Part shown: positions 8,979 to 18,367 of the stretch, piece after piece
How positions within the stretch are numbered: position 1 is the stretch's first letter
Layout: each line of letters begins with the position of its first letter
From: Aureimonas glaciei
GTDB lineage: Bacteria; Pseudomonadota; Alphaproteobacteria; Rhizobiales; Rhizobiaceae
Length of the DNA: 64,000 bases
Direction of reading: 5' to 3'
Assembly (NCBI RefSeq): GCF_014643375.1
Contig: NZ_BMJJ01000002.1
Location: forward strand, 310,345-374,344
Program-made: the position numbers and the translations under genes
Notes under the pieces: model-generated
What the model saw: the letters and a program-made list of their open reading frames with translations, nothing else
The model's database searches: none
Told to the model about the DNA's origin: nothing

Positions 8979-10169
8979 ATGCTGAACAGCCTCGATCTGC
9001 CGAAGGCCCCCGGGGACACGAGAATCGTCGTGGCCATGTCGGGCGGCGTCGATTCGTCCGTGGTCGCCGCGATCCTGAAGGCCGAGGGCTACGACGTCGT
9101 CGGCATCACCCTGCAGCTCTATGACAGCGGCGCCGGCCCGCGGAAGGCCGGGGCCTGCTGCGCCGGCCAGGACATCCACGACGCCCGGCGCGTCGCCGAG
9201 AGCCTCGGCATTCCGCACTACGTGCTCGACTACGAGGAGATCTTCCGCAAGTCGGTCATCGATCCCTTCACCGCCAGCTACATCGCCGGCGAGACGCCGA
9301 TTCCCTGCGTCGCCTGCAACCAGACGGTCAAGTTCCGCGACCTTCTGGCGACGGCGCGCGACCTCGGTGCCGACGCTTTGGCCACCGGCCATTACATCGA
9401 AAGCCGCGCCGGCCTCGGCGGCTCGCCGCACCGCAGCCTGTACCGTCCGGCCGATCTCGACCGCGACCAGAGCTATTTCCTCTACGCCACGACGCAGGCG
9501 CAGATCGATTTCCTGCGCTTTCCGCTCGGCGCGCTGACCAAGGCCGAGACCCGCCAGGTCGCCGCCCGGCACGGGCTGGTCGTCGCCGACAAGCCCGACA
9601 GCCAGGACATCTGCTTTGTCTCCAAGGGCCGCTATGCCGACGTCATCGAGCGGCTGCAGCCGGGCGCCGGCGTCGCCGGCGACATCGTGCATGTCGATGG
9701 CCGCACGCTCGGACGGCACGAGGGCGTCGTGCACTTCACCATCGGCCAGCGCCGCGGCATCAAGCTCTCCTCGCCCGAGCCGCTCTATGTTGTCGCGCTC
9801 GATGCCGCCGCCAGCCGGGTGATCGTCGGGCCGCGCGAGGCGCTGGCGACGCGCCGGCTGATCCTGCGCGACATCAACTGGCTCGGCGACGAGCCGCTGG
9901 CCGAGGCGGCCGAGGCCGGGCGCGAACTGCAGGTCAAGGTGCGCTCGACCCGCCCGCCAGCCGCCGCACGGCTGACGATGGAGGCCGGCGGAGTGGCGAT
10001 CGAGCTTCTCGACGGGGAGGACGGGGTCGCGCCGGGGCAGGCCTGCGTCTTCTATGATGGCGCGGAGGCGGGGGCCCGGGTGCTCGGCGGCGGCATCATC
10101 GCCCGCACCGTCGCCGCCACGGCCTTCGTCCCGGCCATGGCCGGACCCGCGCTGCTCGCCCGCGGCTGA
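8979..10169 (+). CDS. mnmA: tRNA 2-thiouridylase MnmA
   Basis: 396 residues. The PP-loop ATP site SGGVDSS is near residue 20. The first catalytic Cys is in the [11 protein letters not shown] segment, the second is DSQDICFV, and a C-terminal beta-barrel domain follows. The enzyme thiolates U34 of the Lys, Glu and Gln tRNAs using sulfur relayed from IscS. The ATG at 8979 has AGAGGAG at a good distance; the open frame extends further upstream but without coding character. A weak hairpin (GCCGGG/CCCGGC, about 10215-10232) downstream may be its terminator, but it has no clean T-run. Confidence 0.96.
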   Translation: MLNSLDLPKAPGDTRIVVAMSGGVDSSVVAAILKAEGYDVVGITLQLYDSGAGPRKAGACCAGQDIHDARRVAESLGIPHYVLDYEEIFRKSVIDPFTASYIAGETPIPCVACNQTVKFRDLLATARDLGADALATGHYIESRAGLGGSPHRSLYRPADLDRDQSYFLYATTQAQIDFLRFPLGALTKAETRQVAARHGLVVADKPDSQDICFVSKGRYADVIERLQPGAGVAGDIVHVDGRTLGRHEGVVHFTIGQRRGIKLSSPEPLYVVALDAAASRVIVGPREALATRRLILRDINWLGDEPLAEAAEAGRELQVKVRSTRPPAAARLTMEAGGVAIELLDGEDGVAPGQACVFYDGAEAGARVLGGGIIARTVAATAFVPAMAGPALLARG

Positions 10170-10430
10170 GATGTTCCGCCGATCCGCTTCGCGCGCCGAT
10201 GCCCAAAGCGGATCAGCCGGGCCAGGACCCGGCAGCGTCTTTCTCTTCTCATGACGCCCGGCTGACGCTGGCGAAGCCGCGTCGGAGAGCGGCGGACAGG
10301 CTCGCCGGTAAGGACGTTCGGACAAGGCGTTCGCTGCGCGCATGTCGGCTCTTGCTTTCGCAAGGGAAACTTTCTTACACCTGCTCGTGCAGCTCGTGCC
10401 GGACACGAGGGTGACAGACGCGAGCCAGCC

Positions 10431-12938
10431 ATGAACGTATCGACCGCCGTGGTCCTGATTGCCTCCGTCGTCGCGCTGGGCGCGCTGGCCCGGCCCCTGG
10501 CCACGCGGCTGCGCCTGCCCTCCTCGATTCTCCTCGCCCTCGGCGGCGCGACGCTGGGTTTTGCCAGCCTTTACTCCATCGCCCATCCCGGCACGCTTCT
10601 GCCGGTGGACTTCGCCGAGACGATCACGCGCCTGCCGATCGGCTCCAGCCTCATTCTCTTTGTCTTCCTGCCGACCCTCCTGTTCGAGAGCGCGCTGGTG
10701 GTCGATATCCACCGCGTGCGCGAGGACCTCTTGCCGATCGTGCTGCTGGCCCTGGTGGCGGTGGTGGTGGCGACCTTCGGCGTGGCGCTGGCGCTCTGGC
10801 CGATCTCCGGCATGCCGCTGATCGCCTGCCTCCTGCTCGGCTCGCTGGTGGCCACCACCGATCCGGTGGCGGTCATCGCCATCTTCCGCGATGTCGGCGC
10901 GCCGGAACGCCTGACCCGGCTGGTCGAGGGCGAAAGCCTGTTCAACGACGCGGCGGCGATCGCGCTGTTCCTGATCTTTTCGGCCGCGGTGGCCGTGCCG
11001 GACAGCCTCAGCCTTTCCACCGCCGCCGCCGAGTTCCTGGTCCTGCCGATCGGCGGCGCCGTTCTCGGCTTCGCGACGGCCTCTGCCTTCCTGGCACTGC
11101 TGCGCTTCGTCCGCGACGACCGCGTCACGGCGATCTCGCTCAGCCTCGCCGTGCCCTATCTCGCTTTCTGGACGGCGGAAGCGGTGTTCCACGTGTCGGG
11201 CATCATCGCCGTCGTGGTCGCCGGCGTCACGCTCGCCACCCTCGCGCCGGGCCGGGTCACGCCGGAAGTCTGGCGCCATCTGCGCGACACCTGGGAGCAA
11301 CTGGCCTCCTGGGCCGCCATCCTGATCTTCGTCCTGACCTCGCTTCGGGTGCCGCACCTGATGACGGATGTCGGCCTGTTCGACCTCCTCCTGCTCGTCG
11401 TCCTCTTCGTGGCCGCGCTCCTGGCGCGGGCCGTGGTGCTGTTCGGTCTGCTGCCGCTCCTGACGCGCCTCGGCCTGTCCGCCGACATCTCACGTCCCTA
11501 CCGGCTGGTGGTCCTCTGGGGCGGACTGCGCGGGTCGATGACGCTGGCCCTGGCCCTGGCGGTGACGGAGAACGCCGCCATTCCGCCGACCGTCGCGGCC
11601 TTTGTCGCCACACTCGCCACCGGCTTCACCCTGATGACCCTGTTCGTGCAGGGCACGACGCTGCGGATGCTGATCCAGCGGCTCGGCCTGAACCGGCTGA
11701 CCGGCGTCGACCGGGTGCTGCGCGATCTCGCCGTCAACGTCACGACGCACCGTGTCGCCAAGCTTTCGAAGGAAATGGCGTCGCGCTTCGACGGGGCGGG
11801 AGAGGCCGGGCCGAGCCGTGACGAAAGGTCGGACACGGACGAGCCGCCGACATCGGCGGCCATTTCCGAGGCCGAACGCAGCGCCATCGCGCTGGCGGCA
11901 TTGACGCTGCGCGAGCGCGAGACGGTGCTCGAGCATTTCGCCAACGGCACGGTCGGACCGCGGATCGCCCAGCGCCTCGCCGCCGATGCGCGGCGGCGGC
12001 TGGACATGGCGCGCGTCGCCGGCGTCGAGGGGTACCGGGCGGCCAACCGCGAGGAGACCGAGTTTCTCTGGCTCGACCGCCTGAGCTTTTCCCTGCAGCG
12101 CCGCTTCGGCTACAGCGGCATGCTGTCGCGCCGCATGGCGGCCCGCTTCGAGACGCTCATCGAGACAGCCCTCGTGGTCGGTGAATTGCAGCGTTTCGTC
12201 GACAGCGATCTGAGGCCGGTGGTCGGCGCCGAGACGGTCGAAATGGCGGTCGAGGCGCTGCGGGAGCGCGCGGCGTTGATCGAGCGCGAGATCGACGCGG
12301 TGAAGCTGCAATATCCCGCCTATGTCGTGGAGCTCGAACGGGCGGTCATCGCCCGTTCGGCGCGGGCGCTGGCGGCGCGGGAGATCAGCCATCTCCGCCG
12401 TTCCGGCCTGATCAATGCCGAGGTCGAGCGGGACGTGCTCCTGAGCTTCGGGGATGCTGGCGAGCTGTCCAGCCCGGCGCTGGATCTCGGCCTCAACACG
12501 CGGGAGCTGATCGCCCGCTGCGAGCTCTTCGAGCCCCTGTCCGAAAGCCATCGCGACGATCTCGAGCGGTTTCTGCGTCCCTTCTTCGCCGAGCCGGGCA
12601 TGCCGATCATCACGCGGGGCGAAGTCGGCAATGCCGCCTATTTCATCCTGTCCGGCGCCGTCGAGATCGATACCGGGACAGCGCAACTGCGCCTCGGACG
12701 CGGCGAGATTTTTGGCGAAATGGCGCTGCTCTTCGACCTGCGCCGCCAGGCCGATGTCAGGGCGATCGCCTATTCGGCGATGCTGCGGCTGTCGCTGGCC
12801 GATTTCCAGCGCTTTCTGGCTCTGCACCCGACCCTGCGCCTGCGCATCGAGACCATCGCCCGGCAGCGCCTCGACCAGAACGCCGCAGGGGCCGTTCCCC
12901 CGGCCGGCCTTGCCCCGGCGATGGTGCCGGTTGCCTGA
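10431..12938 (+). CDS. CPA1-type Na+/H+ (K+/H+) antiporter with cyclic-nucleotide-binding domain
   Basis: 835 residues. Residues 1-410 hold about 12 membrane helices of the CPA1/NhaP type, with the ion-site region TTDPVAVIAIF and GESLFNDAAAIALF. A cytoplasmic helical linker (about 415-690) leads to a CAP_ED/cNMP-binding domain (about 705-815; GNAAYFILSGAVEI, GEIFGEMALLF). It should exchange protons for Na+ or K+ at the inner membrane and may be gated by a cyclic nucleotide. An adenylate cyclase is encoded 3.5 kb downstream, but a link between them is only inference. The upstream 260 bases show no gene. Confidence 0.9.
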   Translation: MNVSTAVVLIASVVALGALARPLATRLRLPSSILLALGGATLGFASLYSIAHPGTLLPVDFAETITRLPIGSSLILFVFLPTLLFESALVVDIHRVREDLLPIVLLALVAVVVATFGVALALWPISGMPLIACLLLGSLVATTDPVAVIAIFRDVGAPERLTRLVEGESLFNDAAAIALFLIFSAAVAVPDSLSLSTAAAEFLVLPIGGAVLGFATASAFLALLRFVRDDRVTAISLSLAVPYLAFWTAEAVFHVSGIIAVVVAGVTLATLAPGRVTPEVWRHLRDTWEQLASWAAILIFVLTSLRVPHLMTDVGLFDLLLLVVLFVAALLARAVVLFGLLPLLTRLGLSADISRPYRLVVLWGGLRGSMTLALALAVTENAAIPPTVAAFVATLATGFTLMTLFVQGTTLRMLIQRLGLNRLTGVDRVLRDLAVNVTTHRVAKLSKEMASRFDGAGEAGPSRDERSDTDEPPTSAAISEAERSAIALAALTLRERETVLEHFANGTVGPRIAQRLAADARRRLDMARVAGVEGYRAANREETEFLWLDRLSFSLQRRFGYSGMLSRRMAARFETLIETALVVGELQRFVDSDLRPVVGAETVEMAVEALRERAALIEREIDAVKLQYPAYVVELERAVIARSARALAAREISHLRRSGLINAEVERDVLLSFGDAGELSSPALDLGLNTRELIARCELFEPLSESHRDDLERFLRPFFAEPGMPIITRGEVGNAAYFILSGAVEIDTGTAQLRLGRGEIFGEMALLFDLRRQADVRAIAYSAMLRLSLADFQRFLALHPTLRLRIETIARQRLDQNAAGAVPPAGLAPAMVPVA

Positions 12939-13067
12939 CGCTTTCGCAGCATGACCGGGAAAGCCCGCCTCCGGCCCTCGGCACCATGCGAAACGGATCA
13001 TCGGAGGAGAGGGTTTGAAGGGCCATTCGCCTCAAGGGCCACGGCAAGGCGTCCCGAAGCCTGCTCT

Positions 13068-13697
13068 TCAGACCAGCGCTTGTGACGGGACGACGTGCCG
13101 GCCGGGAAGTCCGGCGGCGGCGGCATCCAGCAGAGCGGCCGCGATCTTGTCGGCCGGGTTGATGCGGTAGCGGGCCGGCAGGAGAGGGGCGAGGGCGCCG
13201 AGGACGGCGGAAGCGAGCGCCTCGCCCGTCCGCCTTTCCGGCCTTTCGCCGCCGATCAGGCCGGGACGGACCAGCGTCAGCGAGTCGAAGCCGAGGGCCT
13301 CGAGGTCGCGCTCGAGGATCCCCTTGGTCCGGCTGTAGAGCAGGCGGGACGCCGGGTCGGCCCCGAGCGCGGAGTTCAGAACGAAGGTCCTGGCCCCGTG
13401 CCGGTGCACCAGGCGCGCCACGGCCAGCGGATAGAAGTGATCGACATGGACGAAGGCGGCGGCCGAGCCGGCCTTGCGGCGCGTCGTGCCGAGCGTCGAG
13501 ATCACCGCATCGACCGCCCACCAGGGCGCCGCCGGCGGCAGCGCGTCGAAGTCGACGATCGGATTGACGAGCTTGGGATGGGCGGCCAGCGGCCGCCGCG
13601 TCAGGGCCACGACCTCCCGGAAGCGGGGATCGGCGAGGGCGCCGGCCAGCACGCTTTGCCCGACGAGGCCGGTCGAGCCGATGAGAAGGAGCTTCAT
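13068..13697 (-). CDS. NAD(P)-binding protein of the HTATIP2/NAD(P)H-binding family
   Basis: 209 residues starting MKLLLIGSTGLVGQSVL, a Rossmann fold with the GxxGxxG dinucleotide motif at the N-terminus. It continues with VDAVISTLGTTRRKAGS, then FVLNSALGADPAS and YSRTKGILERDLEALG, where YSRTK resembles the YxxxK of atypical short-chain dehydrogenases. Substrate unknown. The start was set by the Rossmann motif at the very N-terminus, which excludes the longer upstream frame. It stands alone on the minus strand, converging on the antiporter gene. Confidence 0.85.
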   Translation of the reverse strand: MKLLLIGSTGLVGQSVLAGALADPRFREVVALTRRPLAAHPKLVNPIVDFDALPPAAPWWAVDAVISTLGTTRRKAGSAAAFVHVDHFYPLAVARLVHRHGARTFVLNSALGADPASRLLYSRTKGILERDLEALGFDSLTLVRPGLIGGERPERRTGEALASAVLGALAPLLPARYRINPADKIAAALLDAAAAGLPGRHVVPSQALV

Positions 13698-13975
13698 CAG
13701 GGCCTCCCGTTGCGGCTGTGCCGCAAGTGAACGCGCCTGAGGGCGCCGTGCGTCATAGGGCCGTGCCGGGAGCAGACACCGCTGCCGCAACCGGCGCGGT
13801 TCGTCCGAGGCTCTCTGCGCAGACGGCTTCGCTCTCCGGCCGAGGCGTCGGCGGCAATTCCGCTCCGCGCTGGGCGCGCGCCGATCCGTGGCGCCGGCCG
13901 ATGCGGCACGCCCTCAATCCAGCCCCGGTGCCGAGGCGAGAGGAGCGCACCCATTGGCCGAGGTCCCGCTCCAAA
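13698..13975. other. Intergenic stretch without a supported gene
   Basis: Between the NAD(P)-binding protein gene and the rpsU terminator. It is GC-rich, with only Arg/Pro/Gly-rich shadow frames; no further structure was recognised. Confidence 0.4.
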
Positions 13976-14010
13976 CCAAAAACCCGACCCGCGCTTGGCG
14001 CGGCCCGGGT
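13976..14010 (-). terminator. Rho-independent terminator of rpsU
   Basis: On the minus strand CCCG-GG-CCGCGC, loop CAA, GCGCGG-GT-CGGG (13983-14009, with a 2x2 internal loop) is followed by five T (13978-13982). It lies about 80 bases past the rpsU stop. Confidence 0.75.
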
Positions 14011-14088
14011 ACATGGCTCTGGCAGGACCGGCGAGTCCTCGCCGCGACGCGACGGCAAGATCCCGAGAGGGATCGTGCCGGGCGAGGC

Positions 14089-14346
14089 TTACGGGCGGGC
14101 GGGCGCCGCGCCGCGCTCGGGCAGCTTCTTCTTCGGGCCGGGGAGCAGGCCTTCGCGCTGCAGCTGCTTGCGGGCGACCTTGCGGGCGCGGCTGATCGCA
14201 GCCTGCTTCTCGCGGACACGCTTCTCCGACGGCTTCTCGAAGAACGAGCGAGCCTTCATTTCGCGGAAGACGCCTTCGCGCTGCATCTTCTTCTTCAGGA
14301 CCCGCAGGGCCTGATCGATATTGTTGTCCCGAACTTCAACGCGCAA
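14089..14346 (-). CDS. rpsU: 30S ribosomal protein S21
   Basis: 85 residues of the bS21 family: [21 protein letters not shown], then FEKPSEKR and a Lys/Arg-rich C-terminal helix. S21 binds near the 3' end of 16S rRNA and takes part in start-site selection. The first codon is TTG (14346); AGGA is 7-8 bases upstream, the product aligns with S21 from its first residue and no in-frame ATG is near. The TTG start is unusual for a ribosomal protein gene and suggests control of its own translation. A strong terminator follows. Confidence 0.93.
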   Translation of the reverse strand: MRVEVRDNNIDQALRVLKKKMQREGVFREMKARSFFEKPSEKRVREKQAAISRARKVARKQLQREGLLPGPKKKLPERGAAPARP

Positions 14347-14712
14347 AAATCTGTCCTAACGTGTGTGACATCGCCAAACGATCCTCCTGCGCTTGTGGCG
14401 CAATGGACCGGCGACGGTGGTTCAATCGGTCATGCTTCGCCAGCCGACCGATCATCCGATCCGGCTGATATGGGCTACGCTTCGCACATTTTTGTTCGAG
14501 TGGGTAGCTCTTGGCGATAATTCTTATCCGCTTCCGCGGCAAAGGTCGACCGGACTCTTGCGGAAAGCCGCCCGCGAGGCACTTTTGCCCCTGCAAACTG
14601 CCCTTGGCGACCGGGCCAGCCCGCGATGCGGGGGACATTTCGCCGGACCGTGCCAGCGAAATTTCGCCCTGCCGCCGAATCGAGGAGCGCCACAAAGCGA
14701 GCCCCTTCAACG
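14347..14712. other. Upstream region of rpsU, no gene recognised
   Basis: Holds the 5' region and presumably the promoter of rpsU. No convincing reading frame is present on either strand. Confidence 0.4.
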
Positions 14713-14743
14713 CAAAAACCCTGCGGCTCGTTTGAGCGCAGGG
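14713..14743 (-). terminator. Rho-independent terminator downstream of the second cold-shock gene
   Basis: On the minus strand CCCTGC-GCTC, loop AAAC, GAGC-c-GCAGGG is followed by five T (14714-14718). It is 133 bases past the cold-shock stop codon, which leaves room for a structured 3' UTR or a separate small RNA; another 9-bp hairpin (ATGACGGGC/GCCCGTCAT, 14752-14783) lies in between. Confidence 0.8.
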
Positions 14744-14875
14744 CCTGGGCGATGACGGGCGCAGCCTGTGGCTTGCCCGTCATGCGTCGTTCCGAACTTG
14801 GCCGCCAGTACATCCGTGGTCGACGTCGTTCAGAACGATGACTGTGTACCGCTTCCCTTGCGGGAAACTGGAGTC

Positions 14876-15088
14876 TTAGGAGACGGTCGCCAGGTTGTCG
14901 GCGGACATCTTGCCGGTCTTGCGATCGGACACCAGCTCGAAGCTGATCTTCTGGCCGTCCGTCAGCGTGCTGAGGCCGGCGCGCTCGACGGCGCTGATGT
15001 GCACGAAGGCGTCCTGGCCGCCGTTGTCCGGCGCGATGAAGCCGAAGCCCTTGTCGTTGTTAAACCATTTTACGGTTCCCGTGATCAT
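14876..15088 (-). CDS. Cold-shock protein, CspA family (second copy)
   Basis: 70 residues, MITGTVKWFNNDKGFGFI, with RNA-binding motifs KGFGFI and AFVHI; one cold-shock domain. The start at 15088 has AAGG about 6-8 bases upstream. It differs from the first copy at 1036-1248 at many positions, so it is not a recent duplicate. An unusually long region (about 300 bases) without genes upstream may hold a long cold-shock leader, but I cannot fold it reliably by eye. Confidence 0.93.
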   Translation of the reverse strand: MITGTVKWFNNDKGFGFIAPDNGGQDAFVHISAVERAGLSTLTDGQKISFELVSDRKTGKMSADNLATVS

Positions 15089-15402
15089 GGGATACCTTTC
15101 TACGAAAGAAGTTGTTCGAGACCCAGGAGATGGGACCCGTTGTAAATCGAATATTCTGGAGGAGACGCAATGAGCGAGCGTTGAATTCAACGCGGGGCCA
15201 AATGGTCAGGCCATCGTCCGACAGGCCGCATATGAGCGTTTTATTGTCCCTGCGCAAGATGAGGCGTCGAATTATTCGAGGGAGCGCAGCGGGTCGTGGA
15301 TCTCCGGGCCGGGCCTGCGATGCAAGTTCGGCAGGTCGGGGCACTGCGACGGGGCCGGCGAGACCGGGGTCGGACCTTCCGCTCGCAAGGCCTTTCCTCA
15401 TG
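15089..15402. other. Upstream region of the second cold-shock gene, no gene recognised
   Basis: About 310 bases, somewhat richer in A/T near 15120-15260, probably holding the promoter and 5' leader of the minus-strand cold-shock gene. No reading frame with support. Confidence 0.4.
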
Positions 15403-15430
15403 AAAAAGGCCGCCCGATGGGGCGGCCTTT
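15403..15430 (-). terminator. Rho-independent terminator of the BA14K gene
   Basis: The stem AAAGGCCGCCC/GGGCGGCCTTT (15405-15415 and 15420-15430, loop GATG), with the minus-strand T-run extended by the A tract at 15403-15407. It lies 28 bases past the BA14K stop. Confidence 0.88.
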
Positions 15431-15457
15431 CGATGGATCAGCGATGGCTTTAACGGC

Positions 15458-15946
15458 CTAGCGGCACTGCTGGCGCGGACCGTTATAGGGCTGGAACGTG
15501 TTGTCCGAGGCCCTGTAGGAGCGGTAGCGGCTCTGGCACGAACGGATATGCGCGCTGCTCACGCCCCGGTTGCTGGTCGCGCCCCCGATGATCGCCCCGG
15601 CGATGAAGGCCGCCGGCGGGAACCAGTAGCCGTTGTGACGGCGATAGCCCCGACGCTGGTTCCGATAGCCGCGATGGCCGTTGTAGTAGTCGCGGCGGGC
15701 GTCGCGCCGGATCTGGCGGCGATCGTGGCGGCGCATATGACGGCGGTCGCCACGACGGATCTGGCGGTTGCCCTGCCTGTACTGAACGGGAACGACTTCA
15801 GCGGCCGGTGCGCCGGCGGTCGGCGCTGGCAGGGAGGTCGTGGTGCGCATCGGAACCACGGGCGCCGCCTGGGTCGGGACAAAGCTTCCAAGGGTCATGG
15901 CCGCCGTCAGACCGAGCGCACACAGGCGCGACAGGGATTTTCTCAT
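15458..15946 (-). CDS. BA14K family protein
   Basis: 162 residues. A Sec signal peptide ends near PTQAAP (about residue 28). A low-complexity Arg/Tyr/His-rich middle (many RRD and RRGYR units, about 60-105) precedes a short membrane-like segment ([14 protein letters not shown]) and the BA14K C-terminal signature ([15 protein letters not shown]...YNGPRQQC). In Brucella the 14-kDa BA14K protein is an immunoreactive protein with lectin-like activity and affects smooth LPS. It is probably located at the inner membrane or in the periplasm. Confidence 0.88.
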   Translation of the reverse strand: MRKSLSRLCALGLTAAMTLGSFVPTQAAPVVPMRTTTSLPAPTAGAPAAEVVPVQYRQGNRQIRRGDRRHMRRHDRRQIRRDARRDYYNGHRGYRNQRRGYRRHNGYWFPPAAFIAGAIIGGATSNRGVSSAHIRSCQSRYRSYRASDNTFQPYNGPRQQCR

Positions 15947-16406
15947 CGTGATTCTCCGGATTTAGGCTTGCAGGCTGAGGGTAGAAGGCAGGTAAGCCCG
16001 GATCGGTTCCGCCTTCAACGACGATTAACCGGCGCGCCGGCGAATCGGACAGACCTATTTTGCGATGTCCGCCAAAAGAGCAGGCTTGTTTTCAAGCAAG
16101 AAGTCCTAGACGGGCGAGATGATCTCGAGCGCATCCTACCCGTTTTCTGTCGGGATACAGCCGGGTGTTCGATCCCCTCCACCCGTCATCGCAGCGCTAC
16201 GATTGGGCGATTGCGATTTTCGATGCGGAGGGCGAGGAATAGTGTGCCGCGCGAACGGGTGATGGCGATTTCACGGCGCCGGCAAGCCAGGCCGGGCACA
16301 GGGCGCCGAGCCGGGCACCCGGACTCAAAGGCCGCCTTGGCATCTGGTGGAACCGGGTCGGGCCATCTGGTAAGGTTTCCGGCCATTGGTCGGGGCTGTT
16401 TTCCAG
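15947..16406. other. Divergent intergenic region, no gene recognised
   Basis: 460 bases between the BA14K and adenylate cyclase genes. It must hold both promoters. No reading frame, repeat or strong hairpin was found. Confidence 0.4.
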
Positions 16407-18239
16407 ATGAGCACGATGCGACGGCTTGCCGTGATTCTGTCGATGGATGTCGAGGGGTTCACCAGCCTGGTGGAAAAGGACGAGGCGGCCGCGCTGCGCT
16501 CGGTCGAGCACGCCTATCGCGATCTCATTCTGCCCAGCATCGGCGATTTCGGCGGCGAGGTGTTCAAGACCACGGGCGACGGGCTTCTGGCGGAGTTCGC
16601 CAGCCCTGTCAGCGCCGTGAAATGGACGGCCCGCTTCCAGCGCGTCCTGGCTGCCGACGATTTCGCCCTGGGGCCGAAGCTGCGCGTCCGGGCGGGCCTC
16701 GTCATGGGCGACATCGTCGTGGCCGGCAACGATCGTTTCGGCGACGGCGTCAATGTCGCGACGCGCGTGCAGGCGCTGTCGCCACCCGGCGGCATGGCGA
16801 TCTCGCGCGGCGTGTTCGAGTATCTCGCCGGCAAGACCGATCTCTATTTCACCGATATCGGCGAACGCGCGCTGAAGGGCCTGTCCGGCGCCCAGCGCAT
16901 CTGGATCTGGGATCCGAAGATCGTCGGCGTCACCCGTCCGCATGCCGTCGCCACGCCCGATCCGGCGACCCACCCGTCCATCGTCGTCCTGCCCTTCGAC
17001 AATCTGGGCGGCGATCCGGAACGGGACGTTTTCATCGAGGGCATGGTCGAGGAGATCACCGCCAGCCTGTCGCGGGTGCGAGAGTTCCTCGTCATCGCCC
17101 GGCATTCGGCCTACGCCTTTCGCGGCTCGACGCAGGACGTGCGCGAGATCGCCGAGGAGCTGGGTGTCCGCTACCTCCTGGAGGGCAGTGTCCGCTTTGC
17201 CGGGGCGCGGATGCGCGTCTCGCTGCGCCTCGTCGACGGCGAAAGCGCGCTGCAGATCTGGAGCGACCGGATCGAGGCGCAGGTCGCCGACGTCTTCGAG
17301 GTCCAGGACCACATCGCCGAGCTCGTCTCCGGAGCCCTGCATCCCACGATCCGGCAAGCGGAGGTGGAGCGTTCGCGCCGCAAGCCGCCGGAGAGCCTCG
17401 TCGCCTACGATCTCGTCATGCGCGCTCTGCCGCATCTGTGGGCGCACCGGCGCGAGGAGAACGCGCAGGCGATTGCGCTGGTCAACCAGGCGCTCGCCCG
17501 CGAGCCGCGTGATGGCCGGGCAGCGGCGATCGGTGCCTGGGCGCACGGACAGCAGATTGCCTATCACTGGAGCGGCGACTTTTCCGCCGAGCGGGATGCC
17601 GCGCACGATCTCCTGGACAGGACCGCCGGGCGGATCGACGACGATCCCCTGGCGCTGACCGCCGCGGCGACGGCGATGACCCTCGTCGACGGCGACCTGG
17701 ACCGGGCGAATGCGCTGATCGACCGGGCCATCGATATCGACGTCAACCACGCCTGGGCCTGGACGCGGCGGGGCTTTGCCCGGGTCTATGCCGGCCGGAC
17801 CGACGAGGCCTTCGCCTGCTTCGAGCGCGCCATGCGCCTGTCGCCGCGCGATCCCTTCAGCTTCAACAGCATGGTCGGCATGGGGCTGGCGCATTTTTCC
17901 GCCGGACGGGCGGCGGAGGCGGCGCGCTGGACGCGGCGGGCGCTGGCGGAAAAGCCGGGAATGACCTGGGCGTTTCGCGATCTCTCGGCTTTTCTCGGCG
18001 CGGCCGGGGATGAAGAGGGGGCCAAGGCGGCCTTCGACGTCTTCTGCTCCCAGCGCCAGGACGTCACCGAGGCCACGGTCCGAGACGCGCTGCACTTCAT
18101 GAATCCGGCCCTGCTCGACGCCTATGTCGCCGGGCTCGCGACCGCCGGACTGGCTTGCCACTCCGGGCGCGAGGAGGGTCCAAGCCGTGCCGCGGGGCAG
18201 GGGGCTGTCCCTTATCAAAGCCTGGTCGGGGAGGTCTGA
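16407..18239 (+). CDS. Class III adenylate/guanylate cyclase with TolB-like and TPR domains
   Basis: 610 residues. The cyclase domain (about 5-170) has the first metal Asp in ILSMDVEGFTS, the second in FKTTGDGLLAEF, and the transition-state Asn and Arg in GDGVNVATRVQ, so it should be active. Then comes a TolB-N-like segment typical of this family (about 190-315; SIVVLPFDNLGGDPERDVF) and TPR-like helical repeats (about 370-570). No membrane segment, so the enzyme is cytoplasmic. The product is probably cAMP, but guanylate use cannot be excluded. The start MSTMRRLAVIL was chosen because the cyclase domain begins immediately after. Confidence 0.9.
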   Translation: MSTMRRLAVILSMDVEGFTSLVEKDEAAALRSVEHAYRDLILPSIGDFGGEVFKTTGDGLLAEFASPVSAVKWTARFQRVLAADDFALGPKLRVRAGLVMGDIVVAGNDRFGDGVNVATRVQALSPPGGMAISRGVFEYLAGKTDLYFTDIGERALKGLSGAQRIWIWDPKIVGVTRPHAVATPDPATHPSIVVLPFDNLGGDPERDVFIEGMVEEITASLSRVREFLVIARHSAYAFRGSTQDVREIAEELGVRYLLEGSVRFAGARMRVSLRLVDGESALQIWSDRIEAQVADVFEVQDHIAELVSGALHPTIRQAEVERSRRKPPESLVAYDLVMRALPHLWAHRREENAQAIALVNQALAREPRDGRAAAIGAWAHGQQIAYHWSGDFSAERDAAHDLLDRTAGRIDDDPLALTAAATAMTLVDGDLDRANALIDRAIDIDVNHAWAWTRRGFARVYAGRTDEAFACFERAMRLSPRDPFSFNSMVGMGLAHFSAGRAAEAARWTRRALAEKPGMTWAFRDLSAFLGAAGDEEGAKAAFDVFCSQRQDVTEATVRDALHFMNPALLDAYVAGLATAGLACHSGREEGPSRAAGQGAVPYQSLVGEV

Positions 18240-18367
18240 CCCGCTTTGCGCGGCGATTGTCCGTGAAGTCTGATGCTTGTCTGGGGAGGAACGGGGGCAC
18301 CAGAAGCGGTCTTCGGTCGGGCGGCCGCCGATGGACCATCAGCACGCCCTGCGAAGGGCGGGGCGGC

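Noticed and set aside
10215-10245. Terminator of mnmA (GCCGGG/CCCGGC hairpin followed by pyrimidines)
   Set aside because: The stem is only 6 bp and the tail TCTTTCTCTTCTC is not a clean T-run; too weak to list as a terminator.
8724-11357. An 877-codon minus-strand open frame across mnmA and the antiporter gene
   Set aside because: It spans two unrelated real genes and an intergenic region, with Arg/Asp/Gly-rich shadow composition and no family motif.
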